Positions 41,933-49,955 of a DNA stretch of 60,580 nucleotides are shown in pieces (within the stretch, counting starts at the first letter, position 1; each line of letters starts with the position of its first letter). The notes beneath the pieces were generated by a model, which saw only the letters and a list, made by a program, of their open reading frames with translations, had not been told where the DNA came from and did no database searches. Both the position numbers and the translations under genes were made by a program. This DNA is from Bacteroidia bacterium (GTDB taxonomy: Bacteria; Bacteroidota; Bacteroidia; J057; JAIXKT01): NCBI GenBank assembly GCA_026932145.1, contig JAIXKT010000019.1, forward strand, positions 53,723-114,302, written 5' to 3'.

Positions 41933-42919
41933 TTAATTGGTTTTTAAAACAATATGATTCGACTCATTGAATGTTTTGGTATCAAAAATTCGAAGAATAT
42001 AAACACCAGGTGTTAAATTTTCCGTATATAAAGTAAATTCGTTTTCACTGAATTCTTCACGAATTATTGGCTTCCCTATGATGTCAAAAACTGTAATTTT
42101 TTTTAGACTCAAATTATTTAAAAATAATTTAATTGAATTAGAAAATGGATTAGGATAGAATTCAAATTTCTCAACTGAACTGTTATTTAAATTTGTTATT
42201 GTACAATTTTGTGAGTAATTGTTACAAAATAAAGAGTCAATAGATACACAAACATCATCAATATAATAATAAGAACCAGATGTTGCAATTGATGTAGTTA
42301 AATGACTGGTATCAACGTTTGACTGGTTGTAAAAATTACCAATTGTTAAATAACTGTATGAAGAATCTGCAATAAATGATCCATTAACTTGAACCCAATT
42401 ATTTTTATCAGAAATTATACTATCACTTACAATATGTGAAAAATTCCCGATAGGATACATTAGTGTTGTATCAGTATAATTCCAAGTTGTAAAAAGTATA
42501 CCTAATTTGTTTGTTGCTAGGGTAACAGTGTCAGCTAGAGATACTTTAAATGAAACAAAATACTTTGTGCCTATAACTAATTGGTTGATCAATTTGGCTG
42601 AAATAAATTCTCTTACACCGCCAAACGACAAATATGGAATTATTCCAACATACGCCTCACAATCAGGATTTGCTGTATTTTGATTACCAAATAAATTGTT
42701 AGGTATTGAAACGTTGCTATTTATAGGTGATAAACGGTGAAAATAATCTGGTGTACCATAGCCCGACCTCTGCCAATATTTAGCTCTTTTAATTTGGAAA
42801 GTATATGAAGGAAATGTTACTAAAGTATCCTCAAAACTTGGATTAGGCACTAAATTAACTTGTGCTTTTGCAATAAATACAGTAAAAAATAAACATAAAA
42901 TAAGGAGGTAGTTTTTCAT
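41933..42919 (-). CDS. T9SS type-A sorting-domain protein
   Basis: A 328-residue secreted protein with signal MKNYLLILCLFFTVFIAKAQ. The mature start VNLVPNPSFEDTLVTFPSY and the internal WQRSGYGTPDYFH are common in Bacteroidota proteins with a carbohydrate-binding-like/galactose-binding-like N-terminal domain. The C-terminus (KFEFYPNPFSNSIKLFL ... GVYILRIFDTKTFNESNHIV) is a complete type-A T9SS sorting domain. It lies 13 bp upstream of the truncated gene and one base after the 66-codon fragment, all on the minus strand, probably in one transcript. Specific function is unknown. Confidence 0.82.
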   Translation of the reverse strand: MKNYLLILCLFFTVFIAKAQVNLVPNPSFEDTLVTFPSYTFQIKRAKYWQRSGYGTPDYFHRLSPINSNVSIPNNLFGNQNTANPDCEAYVGIIPYLSFGGVREFISAKLINQLVIGTKYFVSFKVSLADTVTLATNKLGILFTTWNYTDTTLMYPIGNFSHIVSDSIISDKNNWVQVNGSFIADSSYSYLTIGNFYNQSNVDTSHLTTSIATSGSYYYIDDVCVSIDSLFCNNYSQNCTITNLNNSSVEKFEFYPNPFSNSIKLFLNNLSLKKITVFDIIGKPIIREEFSENEFTLYTENLTPGVYILRIFDTKTFNESNHIVLKTN

Positions 42920-42920
42920 G

Positions 42921-43121
42921 TTAATTTGATTTAGGGTTGATAATAAATTTATATGGCTTTATTGATGAATTATCTGTTTTAAAAATTAAAGGTTGATAGT
43001 TGCTTGTACCAAGCCAATCACCTGTTGTTGCTGCATTGCCCCTCAATTCCCAATAGGTCTGGGCATTAGCAGCATTAAAAATTAATGCAAACATTACAGG
43101 TAATAAAATTTTAGATTTCAT
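42921..43121 (-). pseudogene. N-terminal fragment of a secreted tail-fibre-like protein
   Basis: A 66-residue frame with a signal peptide (MKSKILLPVMFALIFNAANAQ) and the sequence YWELRGNAATTGDWLGTSNY followed by QPLIFKTDN. This block (W-x-L-x-G-N-x-x-T, F/W-L-G-T, PL-x-F-K/R-T) is the usual start of the same secreted family as the truncated gene at 41279. The protein ends 20 residues later, so it is most likely a broken copy. Together with 41279-41920 it may be parts of one ancestral gene split by rearrangement; the gene between them argues against a simple frameshift. Confidence 0.6.
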
Positions 43122-43133
43122 ACTGTTTTGGTT

Positions 43134-44585
43134 TTAGTGATTAATAATAATTTTTTTCGAAATTGATTTACTATTTGAAGTTATTTGAAGAAAATAAATA
43201 CCATTAGGTAATTGACTGGTGCTTATATTTTGAATTAATTGATTCCCGCTAAAAAATAAAACTAATTGTCCTTCATAATCATAAAATAAGTAATGATGAT
43301 TTTCTGTAAATTTGTGATTTATTGTAATATAATCATTTGCTGGATTTGGGTAAATTGAAATTAAATTGTCAGAAAGATTCAATGAATTGTTAGAAGTGAC
43401 AATGTTATTAAAATAATAGTTGGGATAAATAGGCATACTAAAATTACAGGGTCTTTGCAGTGCCATTGCATTATATTCAAAAGTGCAACCTGCACCTAAT
43501 ATGTTTGGCTGGTGAATGATATGTATACTATCTGTAAATCCTCCAGTTTTTGATACATATATTTTACCATCTGGGCCTAATTGCATGTGTCCTAAACCCT
43601 GCAATACCGGGGGGCCATAATAGATTTGCCAGGAGTAAATCGAATTTGATATTGCGGCAGAGTCATAAATAGAAACGTCTATTTGTTGAATACAGTTGTT
43701 GCCTAAACCTGTTACTAGGCATAAATATAAAATTTTACTATTTGGAGAAAATTCAAAACCATAAGTAAAATAATTGCTTCCAGGTCCAATGCTATCGTTA
43801 TTAGGAATAATTTGATTTGAAAATTGACCTGTCATTTTATCGAATTGATAAAATGCATAGCTATCCTTTACAAAGATTGATCCGTCTGGAGAAAATCGGC
43901 CGCTACCATTCATTCCTCCTTCTCCAAAATTGGCTACGACAATATTTGATGTATCAGGTCCAATATTTGTAATTGGTATAACAATCAATTCTCTTGTGTT
44001 TTGTGGAGGAGGAAAGTATTTTGAATAAGCTAACCAGTAATCCACATTATTCCCATGCTTGGTAACTGCCATACCCTGATAAGTATCAGTCATAACTAAA
44101 ATGTTTTTCTGCCCAGCTACCACTCCACCTTTTCCATTATCCAATGTCATATCCACTAATGAATAACGTAAACCATTTATACACTGGTCGGCTACGCAGC
44201 CATTAACAAATACAAAAAATTGTGTACTACTACCAGGTCTAGGAATTATTTGTGAGGATACTTTTGCATTTTTATCACACAACAAACCTGCCCCATTCAG
44301 CATAGGTTGGTGCAGGGCATTCCACAAGGTATCACCATTGCAATAAAACAATAGATTACCATCCGTATCGCTCATGCAGGAGTTTCCTTCAAAGGTAATT
44401 CCGCTACTTCCTGTAAACACACTAGCTTGATAATTATTGTTTTTGTCAAAATTTATGCCAGCAGCATGTCCAAAACGCCAATTTATGGTTCTATTTAACT
44501 CAAAACCTTGTGAAAAACAGTCCAAATTGTATATACACAAATTAATTATTGTCAATAAAATTGATTGTAATGTATTTTTTTTCAT
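43134..44585 (-). CDS. T9SS type-A sorting-domain protein with beta-propeller-like repeats
   Basis: A 483-residue secreted protein with signal MKKNTLQSILLTIINLCIYNLDCFSQ. The mature part (WRFGHAAGINFDKNN; TDGNLLFYCNGDTLWNALHQ; FSPDGSIFVKDSYAFYQFD; FSPNSKILYLCLVTGLGNN; LGPDGKIYVSKTGG) has the FSPDG/LGPDGKIY pattern of WD40-like beta-propellers. The C-terminus (ISIYPNPANDYITINH ... GIYFLQITSNSKSISKKI) is a type-A sorting domain. It is the first gene after the conserved 180-bp leader that also precedes the T9SS pair at 55 kb. Strongly AT-rich codons separate it from the core T9SS genes of the same window. Confidence 0.85.
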   Translation of the reverse strand: MKKNTLQSILLTIINLCIYNLDCFSQGFELNRTINWRFGHAAGINFDKNNNYQASVFTGSSGITFEGNSCMSDTDGNLLFYCNGDTLWNALHQPMLNGAGLLCDKNAKVSSQIIPRPGSSTQFFVFVNGCVADQCINGLRYSLVDMTLDNGKGGVVAGQKNILVMTDTYQGMAVTKHGNNVDYWLAYSKYFPPPQNTRELIVIPITNIGPDTSNIVVANFGEGGMNGSGRFSPDGSIFVKDSYAFYQFDKMTGQFSNQIIPNNDSIGPGSNYFTYGFEFSPNSKILYLCLVTGLGNNCIQQIDVSIYDSAAISNSIYSWQIYYGPPVLQGLGHMQLGPDGKIYVSKTGGFTDSIHIIHQPNILGAGCTFEYNAMALQRPCNFSMPIYPNYYFNNIVTSNNSLNLSDNLISIYPNPANDYITINHKFTENHHYLFYDYEGQLVLFFSGNQLIQNISTSQLPNGIYFLQITSNSKSISKKIIINH

Positions 44586-44786
44586 TCGCGAAAATTTTAT
44601 TGGTATAAATTTACATTATTTATGATAAAAAAACTAAACATTAAAAATTTAACAATTAAGTAATAATATCCTTCGACTAAATCAATATAAGTAATGCAAA
44701 TGAATACTTTTTATCTTCATATGAGTTATCCCATAAAGCTTTTAAATGATTTGCATGTTTTAACCTAAAAGTCCGATTAACTCATA

Positions 44787-44967
44787 ACTTTGGGGTTGGT
44801 GTGCGGTTGATAAATTTTGGCTCTTTTACATTTTTATTGCGCTGGCTTATTGTGGTTGGAAAAATGGGAAAGTGCCAAAATGTGCGGCTGGGTGCGCGGG
44901 GTTAGCTGTCCTTTTATGTATACACTGTCTGTCTATAGTTGCACGTTGCCAAAGGGTTTCTTATAAC
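44787..44967 (-). repeat. Conserved cassette leader, copy 1
   Basis: Clearly similar to 55233-55410 on the same strand. Read on the minus strand, both begin with GTTATAAG and lead, after about 200-400 bp, into a T9SS cargo gene. Shared patches include AAAAATGTAAAAGAGCC and AACCGCAC. In one copy the patch holds an open frame (55186-55380) but the same frame is broken by a stop here, so coding is uncertain. A 116-bp part is repeated exactly at 46656-46771. Confidence 0.75.
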
Positions 44968-45049
44968 GTTTTCGGGCTTAGCGTGGAAGGCGATGTTGAT
45001 GCGTTTCACTGTCAGCCTACAACAAAGATATGAAAAAGCATTGAACTTT
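44961..45049 (-). other. Truncated attC-like site F
   Basis: Minus-strand reading gives the right half of an attC-like palindrome: GCCTTCCACGCTAAGCCCGAAAAC then GTTATAA. The matching left half is missing; the IS1634-like element begins at 45050 instead. A TATCTTTG box (45030-45023, minus strand) lies in the segment next to the IS. Confidence 0.5.
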
Positions 45050-46655
45050 CCTGACTTGTCCACTTTAGTGCAACAAATCAATTTTAGCTAATAACTCTTC
45101 CAATTCTTTAGTGACTTTTCCCTTAACGATAACTTCTTTTTGAGTTAGTTTGTTTTGCATTTTGGCATCTGTAACTTTTTTGGTTTCTGTTATAAAACGT
45201 CTTATTGACAAGCCCGTTTTGATTTCAATATGTTTTGATATTGTTAGCGCTAAAAAGCAAATGAGTATATGAAGTTTTACAGGTTCATCTTTAAAATGAA
45301 ATATAGGTCGAGTCTCTAGGTCGGACTTTGCCACCCTAAATGCTTGTTCCACTTTGTAAAGCTGATGATACCTTTCAATAACCATATTAGTGGGCAAGTC
45401 TTGCTCTTCTAAGTCAGTGTAGTAGCCTTTAATACCCAAGAGTTTTGTACTCTTCTTGATGAGTTCCTCATTAAGCCCAAGTTTTTCATTGTGTGTCTTA
45501 ACGAACTTTGCTTTTGTGTTTTTTGATGGTGATTTTAAGATGTTTTTGGCTTTTAAAATCTGCTTTTCCATTTCATACTTATCCTTTCTGTATCGCGCAC
45601 TTGAGAAACTGCAAATAAGATGTCCCTTGTCAGTATGGAGCCTGACAGCTTTGCCTTCTTCTCGCTTAATTTTAGCATCTAGCTCATCAAAGATAGCTTG
45701 CGGTAAATTACCTAATCTAGCACCTACAATGTAATGAATTCCGTGCGATTTTAACTCTCTAATATTATCGTTGCTTATCATGGCTGCATCAGCAACCACT
45801 GTAAAGGAGCTAACTTTATTTTTTACAATAAACGTTTTTACTACCGGCAAAATGGTATGTCCTTCGAAGGTATTACCAGGGAAAATATCAAAGGCAATAG
45901 GGAACCCATCCTTACTTACCATTAGCCCAACGACTATCTGAGGTTGCTGAGATTTACTGTCTTTTGAAAAACCTGTTTTGCGCAATTCATCATCTTCAAA
46001 ACTCTCAAAGTATAGGGTTGTAACATCATAAAAAAGAAGAGAATAATCAAAACCATATTCTCTTTTTGCAAAGTCATTAACTTTTGCAATGGCAAGGTCT
46101 TTCAAAGAGTTCCATTTGGGAGCTTCCTTATAGTAGTTTTGCCTTCGATGTTTTATGCCAAAGTACGTTTCAATAAGCTCTATGGAACGTAGCTTAGAAG
46201 CAGGTTCAAGTATTCTGATGGTTATTAAATCTTTGAATAAACAAGAAGTAAGTTCTTCAATGCCAAGTTGAGTAATTAATCGCTGAATAGTATCGTAATA
46301 AAAACGATAGTAAAAACCCACGCATTCATATTGTTCGAGATAAGAATATGCTCCAGACTTCGAAGACGGAAACAAAGATGCTTGATTGGAATAATCCACA
46401 ATAGACTGCTCTGCCAGATGTTTTAAATGATTAAGTTCGTCCGGAGTGGATGCTGAGCCCAAATGTTTTACGATAACTCGCTTTCGATTATGCAGGTAAT
46501 AAACTTGAATGGCAATCTTTCCAGAACTTGTTTTGACACTTCTGTATTTTAGCATGTTGAAGACCTTAGTGCAACAAATGTAGCACTAAAATAGTTTTAA
46601 TACACTGAATTGCAATGTGTTGTAAATTTTACAAAAACAGGGTGGACAAGTCAGG
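45050..46655. mobile_element. IS1634-family insertion sequence (IS4 superfamily)
   Basis: A complete 1,606-bp element bounded by perfect 14-bp inverted ends CCTGACTTGTCCAC (45050) and GTGGACAAGTCAGG (ending 46655), with one transposase gene filling it. No target-site duplication is seen directly at the borders. Instead a 116-bp segment to its right (46656-46771) is repeated exactly at 44853-44968 on its left. Confidence 0.92.
45065..46555 (-). CDS. IS1634-family transposase
   Basis: A 496-residue DDE transposase. The N-terminus (KTSSGKIAIQVYYLHNRKRVIVKHLGSA) and the core with FYDVTTLYFESFEDDELRKTGFSKD (first Asp), FTVVADAAMISNDNIRELK (second Asp) and YYTDLEEQDLPTNMVIERYHQLYKVEQAFR (the Y-x2-R-x3-E-x6-K-like signature) are those of IS1634 in the IS4 superfamily. 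The reading frame is intact, so the element may be active. It covers the element from 15 bp inside the left end to 100 bp inside the right end. Confidence 0.94.
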   Translation of the reverse strand: MLKYRSVKTSSGKIAIQVYYLHNRKRVIVKHLGSASTPDELNHLKHLAEQSIVDYSNQASLFPSSKSGAYSYLEQYECVGFYYRFYYDTIQRLITQLGIEELTSCLFKDLITIRILEPASKLRSIELIETYFGIKHRRQNYYKEAPKWNSLKDLAIAKVNDFAKREYGFDYSLLFYDVTTLYFESFEDDELRKTGFSKDSKSQQPQIVVGLMVSKDGFPIAFDIFPGNTFEGHTILPVVKTFIVKNKVSSFTVVADAAMISNDNIRELKSHGIHYIVGARLGNLPQAIFDELDAKIKREEGKAVRLHTDKGHLICSFSSARYRKDKYEMEKQILKAKNILKSPSKNTKAKFVKTHNEKLGLNEELIKKSTKLLGIKGYYTDLEEQDLPTNMVIERYHQLYKVEQAFRVAKSDLETRPIFHFKDEPVKLHILICFLALTISKHIEIKTGLSIRRFITETKKVTDAKMQNKLTQKEVIVKGKVTKELEELLAKIDLLH

Positions 46656-46771
46656 TGGTTGGAAAAATGGGAAAGTGCCAAAATGTGCGGCTGGGTGCGC
46701 GGGGTTAGCTGTCCTTTTATGTATACACTGTCTGTCTATAGTTGCACGTTGCCAAAGGGTTTCTTATAACG
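46656..46771 (-). repeat. 116-bp exact direct repeat flanking the IS1634-like element
   Basis: This segment is identical to 44853-44968. It starts exactly at the right end of the IS and ends in the TTATAAC of attC-like site E. It is the distal part of the conserved cassette leader, cut by the IS. Confidence 0.9.
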
Positions 46772-46895
46772 GGTTGCAGATTTGCGATGGGCGGGCTTTT
46801 CACCACAAATGTTGATGCGAAGCACAAAACTTTCGGCTACCACTAAACTGTCTGCGGAGCACGAAACCCCGCCTATTGCAAATGTGCTGTTGAAC
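46764..46895 (-). other. attC-like site E
   Basis: A 132-bp imperfect palindrome. On the plus strand it starts TTATAAC and ends GTTGAAC; the inner arms GCAGATTTGCGATGGGCGGG and CCCGCCTATTGCAAATGTGC pair with three to four mismatches. Size and layout fit an integron attC. The cassette lying to its right would have to end in GTTGAAT at 49,292-49,298, which differs by one base. Confidence 0.7.
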
Positions 46896-46974
46896 TAAAC
46901 CTTCGGTAGCCACAAACAAAACAAAAATACACATATATCTCGTATAAACAAACTCACTTTAAATAAAAAATATT

Positions 46975-47883
46975 ATGAGTTTACAAAAAAAGCGATACAA
47001 TACCATTGTATCACAAGCCAAACAAAACGTGATAGGCTTTTCATCGGCCTATCAAAAATTTTTAGAACGTGTAAGTATTGATCAAAACAGCAAGAGCCTG
47101 ATTACGAACTACAGTCGTAGCATAGCAGCTATTGCCTTACACTTTAACCGTGTGCCTCATCAAGTAGGTGTAGATGAAATCAACGGATATTTGTATCGAA
47201 TGATTCACCAGGAAAAGCAATCCATCAGTTATTTTAAACAAGCGGTGTATGGTTTACGGCATTGGTTTAGATTGTTTGGTATGGAAGAAAAAGCTATTCA
47301 AATGCCAAGCATTAAGAAAGAACAAAAACTGCCGGTAGTTTTATCAAAAGAAGAGTGTAAAGAACTATTTAAAACACCACGCCTCTTAAAGCACCGATAC
47401 CTGCTTGCCTTTGCTTATGGCTGTGGTATGCGGATGAACGAACTGCGTATGCTTAAAATAGCCGATGTTGATTTACAACGCAAACTCGTTCATATCAAAA
47501 ACGGTAAAGGTAAAAAACAACGCTATGTTGTTTTATCTCAACTACTCGCACAAAAATTTGAAATGTATCTCAAAGAAGTAAAACCCAAAGTATATTTATT
47601 TGAAGGACAAACCCCTAGTGAACCCATGGGCGAACGAAGCATACAATATGTAATTAACGAAGCCCTGCAAAAAACAAATATTAAAAAACAAGTAAGTATG
47701 CACACTCTCCGCCACAGCTTTGCCACACATTTGCTCGAAGATGGCATTGATGTACATTCCATTCAGCGTTTACTAGGACATAGTGATTTACGAACAACGA
47801 TGGTTTATTTACATGTAGCTCAAATGAAACTTCGCCCTGTTCACAGTCCATTGGATAGTTTATATAACTTACCACTTGAGTAA
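46975..47883 (+). CDS. Tyrosine recombinase of the IS91-like element
   Basis: A 302-residue tyrosine recombinase. The N-terminal SAM-like domain (residues 15-105) is followed by the catalytic domain with the Arg in AYGCGMRMNELRMLKIAD, Lys in IKNGKGKKQRYVVL, H-x-x-R in MHTLRHSFATHLLEDG, His in RLLGHSDLRTTMVYLHV, and Tyr in the latter. All catalytic residues are present. The extra helix between patches II and III that marks integron integrases is lacking: only about 50 ordinary residues lie there, as in XerC/D. The gene overlaps the transposase gene by 8 bp, the arrangement known from IS91-family elements of Bacteroidota, so it belongs to the element. Confidence 0.9.
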   Translation: MSLQKKRYNTIVSQAKQNVIGFSSAYQKFLERVSIDQNSKSLITNYSRSIAAIALHFNRVPHQVGVDEINGYLYRMIHQEKQSISYFKQAVYGLRHWFRLFGMEEKAIQMPSIKKEQKLPVVLSKEECKELFKTPRLLKHRYLLAFAYGCGMRMNELRMLKIADVDLQRKLVHIKNGKGKKQRYVVLSQLLAQKFEMYLKEVKPKVYLFEGQTPSEPMGERSIQYVINEALQKTNIKKQVSMHTLRHSFATHLLEDGIDVHSIQRLLGHSDLRTTMVYLHVAQMKLRPVHSPLDSLYNLPLE

Positions 47884-49042
47884 ACCAACTTATGAGTTGG
47901 CAACTATCATTGCAGAGTACAAAACTACATTTACACAAAAACATCAGCCCTTAAAATACCATTTAAAAGTACTCAATGCCATTGAGCATTGCCGTACTGC
48001 TTATTTTGGAGGTCATGTAGATAAATGTAATTCATGTAATCATATACGCATTAGCTACAACTCTTGCCGTAACAGGCATTGCCCTAAGTGCCAAAACACC
48101 AACAAAGAACGTTGGATAGAAGCACGCGAAAGAGATTTATTATCTACAACTTATTTTCATGTGGTGTTTACCCTGCCACAGGAACTAAACACGTATTGCC
48201 TTAAGTACCCTAAAGACTTGTACGATATTTTATTTGCTTCAAGTAAAGAAACCATTGAAACATTTGCAAATGACCCTAAGCACTTGGGCGCACAAACAGG
48301 GATGGTAAGCGTACTTCACACATGGGGGCAAAACTTATCACTGCATCCGCATGTGCACATGATTGTTCCCGGAGGAGGAATAACACCGGCAGGTTATTGG
48401 AAAACGGCAAAGAGCAAAGGAGAATTTTTGTTTCCTGTAGATTCAATGAGCATAGTTTACAAAAACAAGTTTATGGAAAAGTTGATACTGTTTTTGAAGA
48501 AAGAAAAGATATATCTCGATGTTCAGCTAAGAAGAAAACTCTACCAACAAGAATGGGTAGTATATGCCAAACAACCCTTTGGTGAACCAAAACAGGTAAT
48601 TGAATATTTGGGTAGGTATTCTCACAAGATTGCGATTAGTAATTACCGCATAAAAAATGTGAGCAATGGTAAAGTAAGTTTTACTTACAAAGATTACGCA
48701 CATGGAAATGTACAAAAACTCATGACTTTAGATGCAGAAGAATTTTTGCGTAGGTTTTGTTTACACATCCTTCCGCCAAAGTTTATGAAAATACGTCATT
48801 ACGGCATTTTGGCAAGTCGTTGCAAACCCATGCTTCGCAAGCATCAATTTACACAGGGAATAATCATGCCAACCATAGAAAAGAAAACATGGAAAGAGAT
48901 TGCTAAAACAAAACTGAATTTTGATGCAGATAGCTGCCCACATTGCAAAACAGGAAAGATGATTAGGGTGTTTAGTTTTGATACCAATGCGCCACCGGAA
49001 ATTCTTCAACTCATTCAACATCAAAAAAAGATGAAAAAATAA
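47876..49042 (+). CDS. IS91-family transposase (HUH, Y2 type)
   Basis: A 388-residue rolling-circle transposase. The N-terminal zinc-binding domain has CNSCNHIRISYNSCRNRHCPKCQ split as C-x2-C ... C-x3-H-C-x2-C near residues 48-75; the HUH motif is in LHPHVHMIVPGGG near residue 155; the catalytic tyrosine region is VIEYLGRYSHKIAISNYRI near residue 240; and a C-terminal C-x2-C (CPHCKTGKM) follows. It starts at a TTG that overlaps the recombinase stop, so translation is coupled. The frame is intact, so the element may be functional. Confidence 0.93.
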   Translation: MSKPTYELATIIAEYKTTFTQKHQPLKYHLKVLNAIEHCRTAYFGGHVDKCNSCNHIRISYNSCRNRHCPKCQNTNKERWIEARERDLLSTTYFHVVFTLPQELNTYCLKYPKDLYDILFASSKETIETFANDPKHLGAQTGMVSVLHTWGQNLSLHPHVHMIVPGGGITPAGYWKTAKSKGEFLFPVDSMSIVYKNKFMEKLILFLKKEKIYLDVQLRRKLYQQEWVVYAKQPFGEPKQVIEYLGRYSHKIAISNYRIKNVSNGKVSFTYKDYAHGNVQKLMTLDAEEFLRRFCLHILPPKFMKIRHYGILASRCKPMLRKHQFTQGIIMPTIEKKTWKEIAKTKLNFDADSCPHCKTGKMIRVFSFDTNAPPEILQLIQHQKKMKK

Positions 49043-49100
49043 TTTAGGAACATCACCGTATTTGCTTGCAAAAAGCGAACAGGCATTGTATTGAACAAAC

Positions 49101-49339
49101 ATCAAAAATAAAACTAAAAATAACTAAAACACGATAAGAAATAAGAAAAAAACAACCATAAACACAACACAAACTCCATAAAACACCCCTCAAAGGGTAC
49201 TAAAAAGTACACTTGCTTATTGTTTAAAGGCACAACTAATTTTTTAAAACCCCATAATATATTTTACTTGCAACTGAGCTCCGGAAGCTTTATTCAACAC
49301 AGGATTAAATCAAAGCATAGCTTCGTTTAATCCCTATAT
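49101..49339 (+). repeat. Direct-repeat copy 3: 3' terminal region of the IS91-like element
   Basis: Starts 58 bp after the transposase stop. It is nearly identical over most of its length to 39255-39511. It ends in the hairpin GGATTAAA ... TTTAATCC with the inner arms AAAGC/GCTT, then TATAT, directly before GTTATAA at 49340. Confidence 0.88.
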
Positions 49340-49420
49340 GTTATAAGCTGCCAATTACGCCACAATGCTTTCAAAGGTCAAAATAAAGCACTTACTCTGC
49401 GCTGAACCTGTGCGGTTGGA

Positions 49421-49487
49421 TTGCAAGCTCCTTTTATTTTTATTGCGATGGCATTTTGCATTTGCTAAAAATAAAATGTGCTTGCAA
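49421..49487. repeat. 67-bp imperfect palindrome
   Basis: Outer arms TTGCAAGC (49421-49428) and GCTTGCAA (49480-49487) and inner arms TTTTATTTTTA and TAAAAATAAAA are exactly complementary, separated by small bulges, with a GC-richer centre. It lies between the GTTATAA at 49340 and the T9SS pair. It lacks GTT-type ends, so it is not counted as attC; a relict site or terminator is possible. Confidence 0.75.
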
Positions 49488-49544
49488 TTAAGGTGGTATG
49501 TTTTATTCTAACTTTTAATTATGATACCACTTTAATTCTCTAAG

Positions 49545-49800
49545 GTCGTCTGGATCTTTTAGTTTTTGATATTGTCATTTTAGAATTCGGTTTAGATATT
49601 TTAGATACCAATTTCGAGCTTTCAGATATTGTCTTGGAGATTCTTAGATATTAATTCGGAGGTTTTAGATTCGTCTTTGGAGGTTTCATATGTCGGTTTC
49701 GAGTCTTTAGATAACGATTTGGAGCTTTCAGATGGAAATTCCGTCATGATAGATGTCGTTTTCAGGTCTTTAGTTTTCAAGCTGTCAGTTTTTAGTTTGC
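49545..49800. repeat. Degenerate tandem repeat, about 21 bp period
   Basis: A run of decayed units of the form ATCTAAAA-nnTCC-AA (minus strand), spaced about 20-23 bp. The open minus-strand frame 49622-49840 yields only a repetitive Ser/Lys/Thr peptide with no start context or homology, so I regard it as non-coding. The 400 bp between the palindrome and the next gene contain nothing else I can support. Confidence 0.55.
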
Positions 49801-49920
49801 CCAAAATTATGAATGAAAAGTAACAATTTGGAGCTGTCAAGAATTAGTATTCAAAATACCCTTTAGGACAAGTTTTGCGCTCAAATGATTTTGCAGTGAA
49901 AATAGTTGAATAGAATTTGA

Positions 49921-49955
49921 AATAAATGAGCCTCAAAATTTGAGGCTCATTTATT
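49921..49955 (-). terminator. Terminator overlapping the stop of the T9SS gene
   Basis: A near-perfect 17-bp palindrome (AATAAATGAGCCTCAAA / TTTGAGGCTCATTTATT) overlaps the stop codon of the minus-strand gene at 49954. The U-rich end favours termination of the T9SS pair. Confidence 0.7.

Larger units (their letters stand above)
46975..49339 (+). mobile_element. IS91-family-like element with paired tyrosine recombinase
   Basis: Two overlapping genes (tyrosine recombinase, then HUH-type Y2 transposase) and a 3' region of about 300 bp ending in a hairpin plus TATAT next to GTTA. The last 239 bp (49101-49339) recur at 39255-39511 and the final 64 bp at 41221-41284. IS91-family elements move by rolling circle, end in a hairpin (oriIS) and insert next to a fixed tetranucleotide, which fits. 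The left end is not located; it should lie between 46895 and 46975. Confidence 0.75.

Noticed and set aside
46975-47883. Integron integrase
   Set aside because: The extra helix between patches II and III of IntI proteins is missing, and the gene overlaps an IS91-type transposase as in known element pairs.
49421-49487. Additional attC site
   Set aside because: It is a strong palindrome but without GTT/AAC heptamers at its ends.
49622-49840. Ser/Lys/Thr-rich 72-residue protein on the minus strand
   Set aside because: It is a translation of a decayed 21-bp tandem repeat; the opposite strand is equally open.
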